DNA of 64,000 nucleotides from Viola odorata (taxonomy: Eukaryota > Streptophyta > Magnoliopsida > Malpighiales > Violaceae), in contig OY829541.1 in assembly GCA_963691705.1 (NCBI GenBank), positions 19,214,564 to 19,278,563 of the forward strand. Direction: 5' to 3'. Position numbers and translations under genes: made by a program. The notes beneath the pieces were generated by a model. It worked only from the letters and a program-made list of their open reading frames with translations, had not been told where the DNA came from and did no database searches. Each line of letters starts with the position of its first letter. Position 1 is the first letter of the stretch. Of the stretch, positions 11,135-23,023 are shown piece by piece.

Positions 11135-13123
11135 AAAAAAACAAAAGCATATGACAAATGGGTACAACATTCCTCTCGTGCTTGAATGGAATCTCTCAAC
11201 TAGAGGGTCACTTCAAAATCAATATCCATGATGGAAAAGGAGGAAAGATTTTGGCTTCCTTAATAATATAATATTTAAGGAACATGTTAAAACTGTAATT
11301 TTTAGAAAATGAGGTTGTTATTTTAAATTTTCAAAATGTAGAAATAAAACTGTAATTTTTAGAAAATGAGGTTGTTTTTGTTTTTAAATTATAGATTGAG
11401 AATTGGAGTCTATTTATTTTTATTAATGAACGATACATTGAGAATGAAAGTAAGGAGAAATTTCAACTTTCAACTTGAGCTTATTAGTTATTATTACTAA
11501 TTTCAAATTATTATATTTTAGTATAAAATAATTACGTAATTAAAATGAGGGTAATCTTTCAAGTTGAATGGTCATCTTTTTCGCTTGTATTTTTGAGATT
11601 TTTCGCTCAAGTTTCTATCGATTTTTAACGAGATTTCTCATATCGATAGCTCGAGCCAAAAATATCTCGCTCATGCCATGACAGCTCATTAATTGCATTA
11701 ATGCACTTGTGCAGGCCAGTCTAAAAAGAGCTAGTACTGAGTATTTATCAACACGAAGACTTTTACCTGTGCAAAGAAGAACAGTTGATTAAAATCAAAA
11801 AAAACAAAAGCATATGACAAATGGGTACAGAATTCCTCTCGTGCTTGAATGGAATCTCTTAACCATAGGGTCACTTCAAAATCAATATCAATGATGGAAA
11901 AGGAGGAAAGATTTTGGCTTCCTTAATAATATAATAGTTGAGGAAAATGTTAAAACTGTAATTTTTAGAAAATGAGGTTGTTATTTTAAATTTTAAAAAT
12001 GTAGAAATAAAACTGTAATTTTTAGAAAATGAGGCTCTTTTTGTTTTTATATTATAGATTGAGAATTGGAGTCTATTTATTTTTATTAATGAACGATACA
12101 TTGAGAATGAAAGTAAGGAGAAATTCCAACTTTCAACTTGAGCTTATTAGTTATTACTACTAATTTCAAATTATTATATTTTAGTATAAAATAATTACGT
12201 AATTAAAATGAGGGTAATTTTTCAAGTTAAATGAGTCATCTTTTTCACTTGTATTTTTGAGATTTTCGCTCAAGTTTCTATCGATTTTTAACAAGATGTC
12301 TCATATCGATAGCTCCAGCCAAACATATCACGCTCATGCCTTGACAGCTCATTAATTGCATTAATGCACTTGTACAGGCCAGTCTAAAAAGAGCTAGTAC
12401 TGAGTATTTATCAACACGAAGACTTTTGCTTGTGCAAAGAAGAACAGTTGATTAAAATCAAAAAAAACAAAAGCATATGACAAATGGGTACAGCATTCCT
12501 CTCGTGCTTGAATGGAATCTCTCAACTAGAGGGTCACTTCAAAATCAATATCCATGATAGAAAAGGAGGAAAGATTTTGGCTTCCTTAATAATATAATTG
12601 TTGAGGAAAATGCTAAAACTATAATTTTTAGAAAATGAGGTTGTTATTTTAAATTTTAAAAATATAGAAATAAAACTGTAGTTTTTAGAAAATGAGGTTG
12701 TTTTTGTTTTTAAATTGTAGATTGAGAATTGGAGTCTATTTATTTTTATTAATGAACGATACATTGAGAATGAAAGTAAGGAGAAATTTCAACTTTCAAT
12801 TTGAGCTTATTAGTTATTATTACTAATTTCAAATTATTATATTTTAGTATAAAATAATTACGTAATTAAAATGAGGGTAATCTTTCAAGTTGAATGGTCA
12901 TCTTTTTCGCTTGTATTTTTGAGATTTTTCGCTCAAGTTTCTATCGATTTTTAACGAGATTTCTCATTTCGATAGCTCGAGCCAAAAATATCTCGCTCAT
13001 GCCATGACAGCTCATTAATTGCATTAATGCACTTGTGCAGGCCAGTCTAAAAAGAGCTAGTACTGAGTATTTATCAACACGAAGACTTTTGCTTGTGCAA
13101 AGAAGAACAGTTGATTAAAATCA
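11135..13123 (+). repeat. Last partial A-B-C block of the left HOR regime
   Basis: Monomers at 11135 (A), 11798 (B) and 12461 (C) continue the left-hand order, but D and E do not follow. Private changes include TTTTACCTGTG near 11761, a one-base T deletion in GAGATTTTCGC near 12260, and AAAATATAG and AAATTGTAG in the C monomer. This is the last place where subtype A and the original C occur, so it marks the boundary of the first regime. Confidence 0.82.
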
Positions 13124-14450
13124 AAAAAAACAAAAGCATATGACAAATGGGTACAGAATTCCTCTCGTGCTTGAATGGAATCTCTTAACCATAGGGTCAC
13201 TTCAAAATCAATATCAATGATGGAAAAGGAGGAAAGATTTTGGCTTCCTTAATAATATAATAATTGAGGAAAATGTTAAAACTGTAATTTTTAGAAAATG
13301 AGGTTGTTATTTTAAATTTTAAAAATGTAGAAATAAAACTGTAATTTTTAGAAAATGAGGCTCTTTTTGTTTTTATATTATAGATTGAGAATTGGAGTCT
13401 ATTTATTTTTATTAATGAACGATACATTGAGAATGAAAGTAAGGAGAAATTCCAACTTTCAACTTGAGCTTATTAGTTATTACTACTAATTTCAAATTAT
13501 TATATTTTAGTATAAAATAATTACGTAATTAAAATGAGGGTAATTTTTCAAGTTAAATGAGTCATCTTTTTCACTTGTATTTTTGTGATTTTTCGCTCAA
13601 GTTTCTATCGATTTTTAACAAGATGTCTCATATCGATAGCTCGAGCCAAACATATCTCGCTCATGCCATGACATCTCATTAATTGCATTAATGCACTTGT
13701 GCAGGCCAGTCTAAAAAGAGCTAGTACTGAGTATTTATCAACACGAAGACTTTTGCTTGTGCAAAGAAGAATAGTTGATTAAAATAAAAAAAAACAAAAG
13801 CATATGACAAATGGGTACAGCATTCCTCTCGTGCTTGAATGGAATCTCTCAACTAGAGGGTCACTTCAAAATCAATATCCATGATAGAAAAGGAGGAAAG
13901 ATTTTGGCTTCCTTAATAATATAATTGTTGAGGAAAATGCTAAAACTATAATTTTTAGAAAATGAGGTTGTTATTTTAAATTTTAAAAATGAAGAAATAA
14001 AACTGTAGTTTTTAGAAAATGAGGCTGTTTTTGTTTTTATATTATAGATTGAGAATTGGAGTCTATTTATTTTTATTAATGAACGATACATTGAGAATGA
14101 AAGTAAGGAGAAATTCCAACTTTCAACTTGAGCTTATTAGTTATTACTACTAATTTCAAATTATTATATTTTAGTATAAAATAATTACGTAATTAAAATT
14201 AGGGTAATTTTTCAAGTTGAATGGGTCATCTTTTTCACTTGTATTTTTGAGATTTTTCGCTCAAGTTTCTATCAATTTTTAACGAGATTTCTCGTGTCGA
14301 TAGCTCGAACCAAAAATATCTCGCTCATGCCATGACAGCTCATTAATTGCATTAATGCACTTGTGCAGGCCAGTCTAAAAAAGCTAGTACTGAGTATTTA
14401 TCAACACGAAGACTTTTGCTTGTGCAAAGAAGAATAGTTGATTAAAATAA
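13124..14450 (+). repeat. B-C' pair at the regime boundary
   Basis: A B monomer (13124-13787) is followed by the first C' monomer (13788-14450). C' keeps the 5' half of C (GATAG, AATTGTTGAGG, GTAGTTTTTAG) but has GAGGCTGTTTTTG, TTCCAACTTTC, AAAATTAGGG, AAGTTGAATGGG, CTATCAATT, CTCGTGTCGATAG, GCTCGAACC, a two-base-shorter AAAAAAGCTAG and AGAATAGTTG. From here on C' replaces C. This first C' has a private AAATGAAGAAAT near 13990. Confidence 0.82.
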
Positions 14451-15113
14451 AAAAAAACAAAAGCATATGACAAATGGGTACAGAATTCCTCTCGTGCTTG
14501 AATGGAATCTCTTAACCAGAGGGTCACTTCAAAATCAATATCCATGATGGAAAAGGAGGAAAGATTTTGGCTTCCTTAATAATATAATATTTGAGGAAAA
14601 TGTTAAAACTGTAATTTTTAGAAAATGAGGTTGTTATTTTAAATTTTCAAAATGTAGAAATAAAACTGTAATTTTTAGAAAATGAGGTTGTTTTTGTTTT
14701 TAAATTATAGATTGAGAATTGGAGTCTATTTATTTTTATTAATGAACGATACATTGAGAATGAAAGTAAGGAGAAATTTCAACTTTCAACTTGAGCTTAT
14801 TAGTTATTATTACTAATTTCAAATTATTATATTTTAGTATAAAATAATTACGTAATTAAAATGAGGGTAATCTTTCAAGTTGAATGGTCATCTTTTTCGC
14901 TTGTATTTTTGAGATTTTTCGCTCAAGTTTCTATCGATTTTTAACGAGATTTCTCATATCGATAGCTCGAGCCAAAAATATCTCGCTCATGCCATGACAG
15001 CTCATTAATTGCATTAATGCACTTGTGCAGGCCTGTCTAAAAAGAGCTAGTACTGAGTATTTATCAACACGAAGATTTTTGCTTGTGCAAAGAAGAACAG
15101 TTGATTAAAATCC
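14451..15113 (+). repeat. First subtype F satellite monomer (663 bp)
   Basis: F resembles A in the middle (TTTTCAAAATG, GTTTTTAAATTATAG, AAGTTGAATGGTC) but begins GAATTCC with CTTAACCAGAGGG and has GGAAAATG rather than GGAACATG. Many F copies end in GGCCTGTC, GAAGATTTTTGC and AAAATCC, the ending that precedes D. F occupies the place after C' and before D in the middle HOR, as A or C did on the left. Its minus-strand reading frame carries a TGA. Confidence 0.82.
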
Positions 15114-18100
15114 AAAAAAACAAAAGCATATGACAAATGGGTACAAAATTCCTCTCGTGCTTGAATGGAATCTCTCAACCAGAGAGACGACCCATCACTT
15201 CAAAATCAATATCCATGATGGAAAAGGAGGAAAGATTTTGGCTTCCTTAATAATATAATAGTTGACGAAAATGTTAAAACTGTAATTTTTAGAAAATGAG
15301 GTTGTTTTTGTTTTTATGTTATAGATTGAGAATTGGAGTCTATTTATTTTTATTAATGAACGATACATTGAGAATGAAAGTAAGTAGAAATTCCTACTTT
15401 CAACTTGAGCTTATTACTTATTACTACTAATTTCAAATTATTATATTTTAGTATAAAATAATTACGTAATTAAAATACGGGTAATCTTTCAAGTTAAATG
15501 AGTCATCTTTTTCACTTGTATTTTTGAGATTTTTCGCTGAAGTTTCTATCTATTTTTAACGAGATTTCTCATATCGATAGCTTGAGCCAAAAATATCTCG
15601 CTCATGCCATGTCAGCTCATTAATTGCATTAATGCACTTGTGCGGGCCAGTCTAAAAAGAGCTAGTACTGAGTATTTATCAACACGAAGACTTTTGCTTT
15701 TGCAAAGAAGAACAGTTGATTAAAATAAAAAAAAACAAAAGCATATGACAAATGGGTACAGAATTCCTCTCGTGCTTGAATGGAATCTCTGAACGAGAGG
15801 GTCACTTCAAAATCAATATCCATGATGGAAAAGGAGGAAAGATTTTGGCTTCCTTAATAATATAATATTTGAGGAAAATGTTAAAACTGTAATTTTTAGA
15901 AAATGAGGTTGTTATTTTAAATTTTCAAAATGTAGAAATAAAACTGTAATTTTTAGAAAATGAGGTTGTTTTTGTTTTTAAATTATAGATTGAGAATTGG
16001 AGTCTATTTATTTTTATTAATGAACGATACATTGAGAATGAAAGTAAGGAGAAATTTCAACTTTCAATTTGAGCTTATTAGTTATTATTACTAATTTCAA
16101 ATTATTATATTTTAGTATAAAATAATTACGTAATTAAAATGAGGGTAATCTTTCAAGTTGAATGGTCATCTTTTTCGCTTGTATTTTTGAGATTTTTCGC
16201 TCAAGTTTTTATCGATTTTTAACGAGATTTCTCATATCGATAGCTCGAGCCAAACATATCTCGCTCATGCCATGTCAGCTCATTAATTGCATTAATGCAC
16301 TTGTGCGGGCCAGTCTAAAAAGAGCTAGTACTGAGTATTTATCAACACGAAGACTTTTGCTTTTGCAAAGAAGAACAGTTGATTAAAATAAAAAAAAACA
16401 AAAGCATATGACAAATGGGTACAGAATTCCTCTCGTGCTTGAATGGAATCTCTGAACGAGAGGGTCACTTCAAAATCAATATCCATGATGGAAAAGGAGG
16501 AAAGATTTTGGCTTCCTTAATAATATAATATTTGAGGAAAATGTTAAAACTGTAATTTTTAGAAAATGAGGTTGTTATTTTAAATTTTCAAAATGTAGAA
16601 ATAAAACTGTAATTTTTAGAAAATGAGGTTGTTTTTGTTTTTAAATTATAGATTGAGAATTGGAGTCTATTTATTTTTATTAATGAACGATACATTGAGA
16701 ATGAAAGTAAGGAGAAATTTCAACTTTCAATTTGAGCTTATTAGTTATTATTACTAATTTCAAATTATTATATTTTAGTATAAAATAATTACGTAATTAA
16801 AATGAGGGTAATCTTTCAAGTTGAATGGTCATCTTTTTCGCTTGTATTTTTGAGATTTTTCGCTCAAGTTTTTATCGATTTTTAACGAGATTTCTCATAT
16901 CGATAGCTCGAGCCAAACATATCTCGCTCATGCCATGACATCTCATTAATTGCATTAATGCACTTGTGCAGGCCAGTCTAAAAAGAGCTAGTACTGAGTA
17001 TTTATCAACACGAAGACTTTTGCTTGTGCAAAGAAGAACAGTTGATTAAAATCAAAAAAAACAAAAGCATATGACAAATGGGTACAACATTCCTCTCGTG
17101 CTTGAATGGAATCTCTCAACTAGAGGGTCACTTCAAAATCAATATCCATGATAGAAAAGGAGGAAAGATTTTGGCTTCCTTAATAATATAATTGTTGAGG
17201 AAAATGCTAAAACTATAATTTTTAGAAAATGAGGTTGTTATTTTAAATTTTAAAAATGTAGAAATAAAACTGTAGTTTTTAGAAAATGAGGCTGTTTTTG
17301 TTTTTATATTATAGATTGAGAATTGGAGTCTATTTATTTTTATTAATGAACGATACATTGAGAATGAAAGTAAGGAGAAATTCCAACTTTCAACTTGAGC
17401 TTATTAGTTATTACTACTAATTTCAAATTATTATATTTTAGTATAAAATAATTACGTAATTAAAATTAGGGTAATTTTTCAAGTTGAATGGGTCATCTTT
17501 TTCACTTGTATTTTTGAGATTTATCGCTCAAGTTTCTATCAATTTTTAACGAGATTTCTCGTGTCGATAGCTCGAACCAAAAATATCTCGCTCATGCCAT
17601 GACAGCTCATTAATTGCATTAATGCACTTGTGCAGGCCAGTCTAAAAAAGCTAGTACTGAGTATTTATCAACACGAAGACTTTTGCTTGTGCAAAGAAGA
17701 ATAGTTGATTAAAATCAAAAAAAACAAAAGCATATGACAAATGGGTACAGAATTCCTCTCGTGCTTGAATGGAATCTCTTAACCAGAGGGTCACTTCAAA
17801 ATCAATATCCATGATGGAAAAGGAGGAAAGATTTTGGCTTCCTTAATAATATAATATTTGAGGAAAATGTTAAAACTGTAATTTTTAGAAAATGAGGTTG
17901 TTATTTTAAATTTTCAAAATGTAGAAATAAAACTGTAATTTTTAGAAAATGAGGTTGTTTTTGTTTTTAAATTATAGATTGAGAATTGGAGTCTATTTAT
18001 TTTTATTAATGAACGATACATTGAGAATGAAAGTAAGTAGAAATTCCTACTTTCAACTTGAGCTTATTACTTATTACTACTAATTTCAAATTATTATATT

Positions 18101-18380
18101 TTAGTATAAAATAATTACGTAATTAAAATACGGGTAATCTTTCAAGTTAAATGAGTCATCTTTTTCACTTGTATTTTTGAGATTTTTCGCTGAAGTTTCT
18201 ATCTATTTTTAACGAGATTTCTCATATCGATAGCTTGAGCCAAAAATATCTCGCTCATGCCATGTCAGCTCATTAATTGCATTAATGCACTTGTGCGGGC
18301 CAGTCTAAAAAGAGCTAGTCCTGAGTATTTATCAACACGAAGACTTTTGCTTTTGCAAAGAAGAACAGTTGATTAAAATA
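15114..18380 (+). repeat. Irregular block D-E'-E'-C'-F/D with a 663-bp tandem duplication
   Basis: Monomers start at 15114 (D), 15729 (E'), 16392 (E'), 17055 (C') and 17718 (F 5' half with D 3' half). E' differs from E by CTCTGAACGAGAGGG, TTTTCAAAATG, CAATTTGAGC and often AAGTTTTTATCG. The first E' ends like D (CATGTCAGC, GTGCGGGCC, GCTTTTGC), with the switch in the shared word CTCGCTCATGCCATG near 16261-16275. This is explained by a tandem duplication of one 663-bp unit, roughly 15613-16275 repeated as 16276-16938. The monomer at 17718 switches from F to D in the interval before about 18036. Confidence 0.78.
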
Positions 18381-20370
18381 AAAAAAACAAAAGCATATGA
18401 CAAATGGGTACAGAATTCCTCTCGTGCTTGAATGGAATCTCTGAACGAGAGGGTCACTTCAAAATCAATATCCATGATGGAAAAGGAGGAAAGATTTTGG
18501 CTTCCTTAATAATATAATATTTGAGGAAAATGTTAAAACTGTAATTTTTAGAAAATGAGGTTGTTATTTTAAATTTTCAAAATGTAGAAATAAAACTGTA
18601 ATTTTTAGAAAATGAGGTTGTTTTTGTTTTTAAATTATAGATTGAGAATTGGAGTCTATTTATTTTTATTAATGAACGATACATTGAGAATGAAAGTAAG
18701 GAGAAATTTCAACTTTCAATTTGAGCTTATTAGTTATTATTACTAATTTCAAATTATTATATTTTAGTATAAAATAATTACGTAATTAAAATGAGGGTAA
18801 TCTTTCAAGTTGAATGGTCATCTTTTTCGCTTGTATTTTTGAGATTTTTCGCTCAAGTTTTTATCGATTTTTAACGAGATTTCTCATATCGATAGCTCGA
18901 GCCAAAAATATCTCGCTCATGCCATGACAGCTCATTAATTGCATTAATGCACTTGTGCAGGCCAGTCTAAAAAGAGCTAGTACTGAGTATTTATCAACAC
19001 GAAGACTTTTGCTTGTGCAAAGAAGAACAGTTGATTAAAATCAAAAAAAACAAAAGCATATGACAAATGGGTACAGAATTCCTCTCGTGCTTGAATGGAA
19101 TCTCTTAACCATAGGGTCACTTCAAAATCAATATCAATGATGGAAAAGGAGGAAAGATTTTGGCTTCCTTAATAATATAATAATTGAGGAAAATGTTAAA
19201 ACTGTAATTTTTAGAAAATGAGGTTGTTATTTTAAATTTTAAAAATGTAGAAATAAAACTGTAATTTTTAGAAAATGAGGCTCTTTTTGTTTTTATATTA
19301 TAGATTGAGAATTGGAGTCTATTTAGTTTTATTAATGAACGATACATTGAGAATGAAAGTAAGGAGAAATTCCAACTTTCAACTTGAGCTTATTAGTTAT
19401 TACTACTAATTTCAAATTATTATATTTTAGTATAAAATAATTACGTAATTAAAATGAGGGTAATTTTTCAAGTTAAATGAGTCATCTTTTTCACTTGTAT
19501 TTTTGAGATTTTTCGCTCAAGTTTCTATCAATTTTTAACAAGATGTCTCATATCGATAGCTCGAGCCAAACATATCTCGCTCATGCCATGACATCTCATT
19601 AATTGCATTAATGCACTTGTGCAGGCCAGTCTAAAAAGAGGTAGTACTGAGTATTTATCAACACGAAGACTTTTGCTTGTGCAAAGAAGAACAGTTGATT
19701 AAAATCAAAAAAAACAAAAGCATATGACAAATGGGTACAACATTCCTCTCGTGCTTGAATGGAATCTCTCAACTAGAGTGTCACTTCAAAATCAATATCC
19801 ATGATAGAAAAGGAGGAAAGATTTTGGCTTCCTTAATAATATAATTGTTGAGGAAAATGCTAAAACTATAATTTTTAGAAAATGAGGTTGTTATTTTAAA
19901 TTTTAAAAATGTAGAAATAAAACTGTAGTTTTTAGAAAATGAGGCTGTTTTTGTTTTTATATTATAGATTGAGAATTGGAGTCTATTTATTTTTATTAAT
20001 GAACGATACATTGAGAATGAAAGTAAGGAGAAATTCCAACTTTCAACTTGAGCTTATTAGTTATTACTACTAATTTCAAATTATTATATTTTAGTATAAA
20101 ATAATTACGTAATTAAAATTAGGGTAATTTTTCAAGTTGAATGGGTCATCTTTTTCACTTGTATTTTTGAGATTTTTCGCTCAAGTTTCTATCAATTTTT
20201 AACGAGATTTCTCGTGTCGATAGCTCGAACCAAAAATATCTCGCTCATGCCATGACAACTCATTAATTGCATTAATACACTTGTGCAGGCCAGTCTAAAA
20301 AAGCTAGTACTGAGTATTTATCAACACGAAGACTTTTGCTTGTGCAAAGAAGAATAGTTGATTAAAATCA
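18381..20370 (+). repeat. E'-B-C' trimer, copy 1 of a 1990-bp duplication
   Basis: Monomers start at 18381, 19044 and 19708. Markers found only here and exactly 1990 bp downstream are ATTTAGTTTTATT in the B monomer (about 19322), AGAGGTAGTACTG (about 19638), CTAGAGTGTCAC (about 19773) and AATACACTTG (about 20275). Copy 1 also has differences from copy 2, such as CTATCAATTTTTAACAAG near 19526, so some mutation or conversion followed the duplication. Confidence 0.85.
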
Positions 20371-22360
20371 AAAAAAACAAAAGCATATGACAAATGGGTA
20401 CAGAATTCCTCTCGTGCTTGAATGGAATCTCTGAACGAGAGGGTCACTTCAAAATCAATATCCATGATGGAAAAGGAGGAAAGATTTTGGCTTCCTTAAT
20501 AATATAATATTTGAGGAAAATGTTAAAACTGTAATTTTTAGAAAATGAGGTTGTTATTTTAAATTTTCAAAATGTAGAAATAAAACTGTAATTTTTAGAA
20601 AATGAGGTTGTTTTTGTTTTTAAATTATAGATTGAGAATTGGAGTCTATTTATTTTTATTAATGAACGATACATTGAGAATGAAAGTAAGGAGAAATTTC
20701 AACTTTCAATTTGAGCTTATTAGTTATTATTACTAATTTCAAATTATTATATTTTAGTATAAAATAATTACGTAATTAAAATGAGGGTAATCTTTCAAGT
20801 TGAATGGTCATCTTTTTCGCTTGTATTTTTGAGATTTTTCGCTCAAGTTTTTATCGATTTTTAACGAGATTTCTCATATCGATAGCTCGAGCCAAAAATA
20901 TCTCGCTCATGCCATGACAGCTCATTAATTGCATTAATGCACTTGTGCAGGCCAGTCTAAAAAGAGCTAGTACTGAGTATTTATCAACACGAAGACTTTT
21001 GCTTGTGCAAAGAAGAACAGTTGATTAAAATCAAAAAAAACAAAAGCATATGACAAATGGGTACAGAATTCCTCTCGTGCTTGAATGGAATCTCTTAACC
21101 ATAGGGTCACTTCAAAATCAATATCAATGATGGAAAAGGAGGAAAGATTTTGGCTTCCTTAATAATATAATAATTGAGGAAAATGTTAAAACTGTAATTT
21201 TTAGAAAATGAGGTTGTTATTTTAAATTTTAAAAATGTAGAAATAAAACTGTAATTTTTAGAAAATGAGGCTCTTTTTGTTTTTATATTATAGATTGAGA
21301 ATTGGAGTCTATTTAGTTTTATTAATGAACGATACATTGAGAATGAAAGTAAGGAGAAATTCCAACTTTCAACTTGAGCTTATTAGTTATTACTACTAAT
21401 TTCAAATTATTATATTTTAGTATAAAATAATTACGTAATTAAAATGAGGGTAATTTTTCAAGTTAAATGAGTCATCTTTTTCACTTGTATTTTTGAGATT
21501 TTTCGCTCAAGTTTCTATCGATTTTTAACAAGATGTCTCATATCGATAGCTCGAGCCAAACATATCTCGCTCATGCCATGACATCTCATTAATTGCATTA
21601 ATGCACTTGTGCAGGCCAGTCTAAAAAGAGGTAGTACTGAGTATTTATCAACACGAAGACTTTTGCTTGTGCAAAGAAGAACAGTTGATTAAAATCAAAA
21701 AAAACAAAAGCATATGACAAATGGGTACAACATTCCTCTCGTGCTTGAATGGAATCTCTCAACTAGAGTGTCACTTCAAAATCAATATCCATGATAGAAA
21801 AGGAGGAAAGATTTTGGCTTCCTTAATAATATAATTGTTGAGGAAAATGCTAAAACTATAATTTTTAGAAAATGAGGTTGTTATTTTAAATTTTAAAAAT
21901 GTAGAAATAAAACTGTAGTTTTTAGAAAATGAGGCTGTTTTTGTTTTTATATTATAGATTGAGAATTGGAGTCTATTTATTTTTATTAATGAACGATACA
22001 TTGAGAATGAAAGTAAGGAGAAATTCCAACTTTCAACTTGAGCTTATTAGTTATTACTACTAATTTCAAATTATTATATTTTAGTATAAAATAATTACGT
22101 AATTAAAATTAGGGTAATTTTTCAAGTTGAATGGGTCATCTTTTTCACTTGTATTTTTGAGATTTTTCGCTCAAGTTTCTATCAATTTTTAACGAGATTT
22201 CTCGTGTCGATAGCTCGAACCAAAAATATCTCGCTCATGCCATGACAGCTCATTAATTGCATTAATACACTTGTGCAGGCCAGTCTAAAAAAGCTAGTAC
22301 TGAGTATTTATCAACACGAAGACTTTTGCTTGTGCAAAGAAGAATAGTTGATTAAAATCA
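20371..22360 (+). repeat. E'-B-C' trimer, copy 2 of a 1990-bp duplication
   Basis: Monomers start at 20371, 21034 and 21698, and repeat the private markers of the preceding trimer at +1990 bp. C' is normally followed by F; here copy 1 of C' is followed by E', so the duplication junction lies in the first tens of bases of the monomer at 20371, before GAACGAG near 20433. Confidence 0.85.
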
Positions 22361-23023
22361 AAAAAAACAAAAGCATATGACAAATGGGTACAGAATTCCT
22401 CTCGTGCTTGAATGGAATCTCTTAACCAGAGGGTCACTTCAAAATCAATATCCATGATGGAAAAGGAGGAAAGATTTTGGCTTCCTTAATAATATAATAT
22501 TTGAGGAAAATGTTAAAACTGTAATTTTTAGAAAATGAGGTTGTTATTTTAAATTTTCAAAATGTAGAAATAAAACTGTAATTTTTAGAAAATGAGGTTG
22601 TTTTTGTTTTTAAATTATAGATTGAGAATTGGAGTCTATTTATTTTTATTAATGAACGATACATTGAGAATGAAAGTAAGGAGAAATTTCAACTTTCAAC
22701 TTGAGCTTATTAGTTATTATTACTAATTTCAAATTATTATATTTTAGTATAAAATAATTACGTAATTAAAATGAGGGTAATCTTTCAAGTTGAATGGTCA
22801 TCTTTTTCGCTTGTATTTTTGAGATTTTTCGCTCAAGTTTCTATCGATTTTTAACGAGATTTCTCATATCGATAGCTCGAGCCAAAAATATCTCGCTCAT
22901 GCCATGACAGCTCATTAATTGCATTAATGCACTTGTGCAGGCCTGTCTAAAAAGAGCTAGTACTGAGTATTTATCAACACGAAGATTTTTGCTTGTGCAA
23001 AGAAGAACAGTTGATTAAAATCC
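22361..23023 (+). repeat. Subtype F monomer restoring the C'-F-D order
   Basis: A plain F monomer (CTTAACCAGAGGG, TTTTCAAAATG, ending GGCCTGTC, GAAGATTTTTGC, AAAATCC) that follows C' and precedes D, as in the standard middle unit. Confidence 0.8.

Noticed and set aside
16162..16386. 74-codon plus-strand ORF as a gene
   Set aside because: It exists only in the E'/D chimeric monomer at 15729, because the switch near 16275 removes stop codons present in both parents. The rest of the array lacks it.
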